The notes beneath the pieces are model-generated. The model was given only the letters and a program-made list of their open reading frames with translations, searched no databases and was not told the DNA's origin. Both the position numbers and the translations under genes were made by a program. DNA of 5,935 nucleotides from an uncultured Mitsuokella sp. Its GTDB lineage: Bacteria > Bacillota > Negativicutes > Selenomonadales > Selenomonadaceae. Where the stretch lies: positions 1-5,935 of the forward strand of contig CAAGMF010000176.1 of the NCBI GenBank assembly GCA_900770895.1. The letters are read 5' to 3'. Each line of letters opens with the position of its first letter. Within the stretch, counting starts at the first letter, position 1. This document shows, in pieces, positions 5,614 through 5,935 of this stretch.

Positions 5614-5935
5614 TAAGGTCAGTCAATGACTATATCACGGCGTTCTTGCCCGTTTTGTATGGCGAGCTTGGTCTTACTGGGCCTGAAATCGCCGCACTCA
5701 CACCTTGGGAAATAGACCAGCGTGTGAGTGGCTACGAGCGGCGAATGAAGAACTATCAAGTATTTATGGCGTCGTTCGTCACCGCGCCGGTTATCAATGC
5801 CGGCTTCCGGTCACCTAAGCGGCCAGTGACAGCTCGCAAGCTCGTACCGGACGCTTTCAAGCATGGTACCACCGCCGAGCAGAAGAACAAGCTCCTCGCA
5901 TTAGCTGAGGAGCAGGAAAGGAAGCGACAACATGG
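5182..5935 (+). CDS. Tail assembly chaperone, long GT form by -1 ribosomal frameshift (partial)
   Basis: Predicted fusion made when ribosomes slip back one base at A_AAA_AAG (5586-5592). After the lysines 136 and 137 translation continues as AEGKGEVIRSVNDYITAFL, with no stop in that frame up to the window end, at least 114 more residues. The extension has TPWEIDQRVSGYERRM (from 5702), the kind of segment seen in GT proteins, then FMASFVTAPVINAGF (about 5764-5808) and a charged end rich in Glu, Gln and Arg. The frame has a stop at 5553-5555, and the overlap to 5613 contains no ATG, GTG or TTG. The first internal start candidates (TTG 5646, ATG 5745) have no ribosome binding site. A separate gene is therefore unlikely. 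The real end lies beyond the window, overlapping the next start. Confidence 0.82.
5586..5592 (+). other. Slippery heptamer A_AAA_AAG for -1 programmed frameshifting
   Basis: Codons read CCA AAA AAG in the zero frame, so A AAA AAG fits the X XXY YYZ rule exactly; this heptamer is known from dnaX and is among the most slippery in bacteria. After slippage the next codon is GCC 5592-5594. GGCAAG (5598-5603) could pair with CTTGCC (5645-5650), a possible downstream stimulator, but the loop is long and I would not rely on it. I saw no Shine-Dalgarno-like sequence 10-14 nt upstream. Confidence 0.85.
5932..5935 (+). CDS. Start of next gene, probable tape measure protein (partial)
   Basis: Only ATGG is visible. 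The ATG at 5932 has a good ribosome binding site, AAAGGA (5917-5922), with a 9-nt spacer, and it is in a different frame from the GT extension, so the genes overlap as in lambda-like tails. By gene order (tail tube, chaperone G/GT, tape measure) the next product should be the tape measure protein. No protein sequence is available to confirm it. Confidence 0.5.

Overview
The window is a stretch of phage late (virion structure) genes, all on the + strand and tightly packed, so it comes from a temperate siphophage or prophage. Strong AGGAGG-type ribosome binding sites, a YjcQ-family gene and a MuF protein with a C-terminal toxin-like domain suggest a host in the Bacillota. The base composition and the style of the MuF and coat proteins would fit the Negativicutes, but that is an impression from memory and was not tested. 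I see no integrase, lysis genes, tRNA, CRISPR array or insertion sequence.

Layout. (1) 2-1177 encodes a MuF (SPP1 gp7/Mu gpF-type) minor head protein whose C-terminus resembles the polymorphic-toxin RNase domain Ntox50 (BECR fold). A 71-aa gene, the natural candidate for immunity protein, overlaps its stop codon, and a YjcQ-family winged-helix gene overlaps that gene in turn. A strong 13-bp hairpin with a T-rich tail (1732-1768) closes this block. (2) 1849-3400 holds the capsid core: a scaffolding-like protein with a coiled coil, a Gly-rich linker and a C-terminal helical tail, followed by a HK97-fold/P22-like coat protein. (3) 3397-4647 is the neck: an HK97 gp10-like protein, a probable head-tail adaptor and a probable tail terminator, linked by stop/start overlaps. 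(4) 4653-5935 is the tail: a TP901-1-type tail tube protein and a lambda G/GT-style tail assembly chaperone with an in-frame A_AAA_AAG slippery site. The -1 frame is open from there to the window end, where the likely tape measure gene begins at 5932.

How the genes work together. The scaffold and coat proteins build the procapsid. MuF sits with the portal (expected just upstream) and may carry a toxin in the virion. The neck proteins close the head and receive the tail. The two chaperone products (short G, long GT) assemble tube protein around the tape measure. The most interesting points are the MuF-toxin/immunity/YjcQ cassette inside a structural operon, the A_AAA_AAG frameshift, and a possible hairpin-bridged Shine-Dalgarno site ahead of the tail terminator gene.
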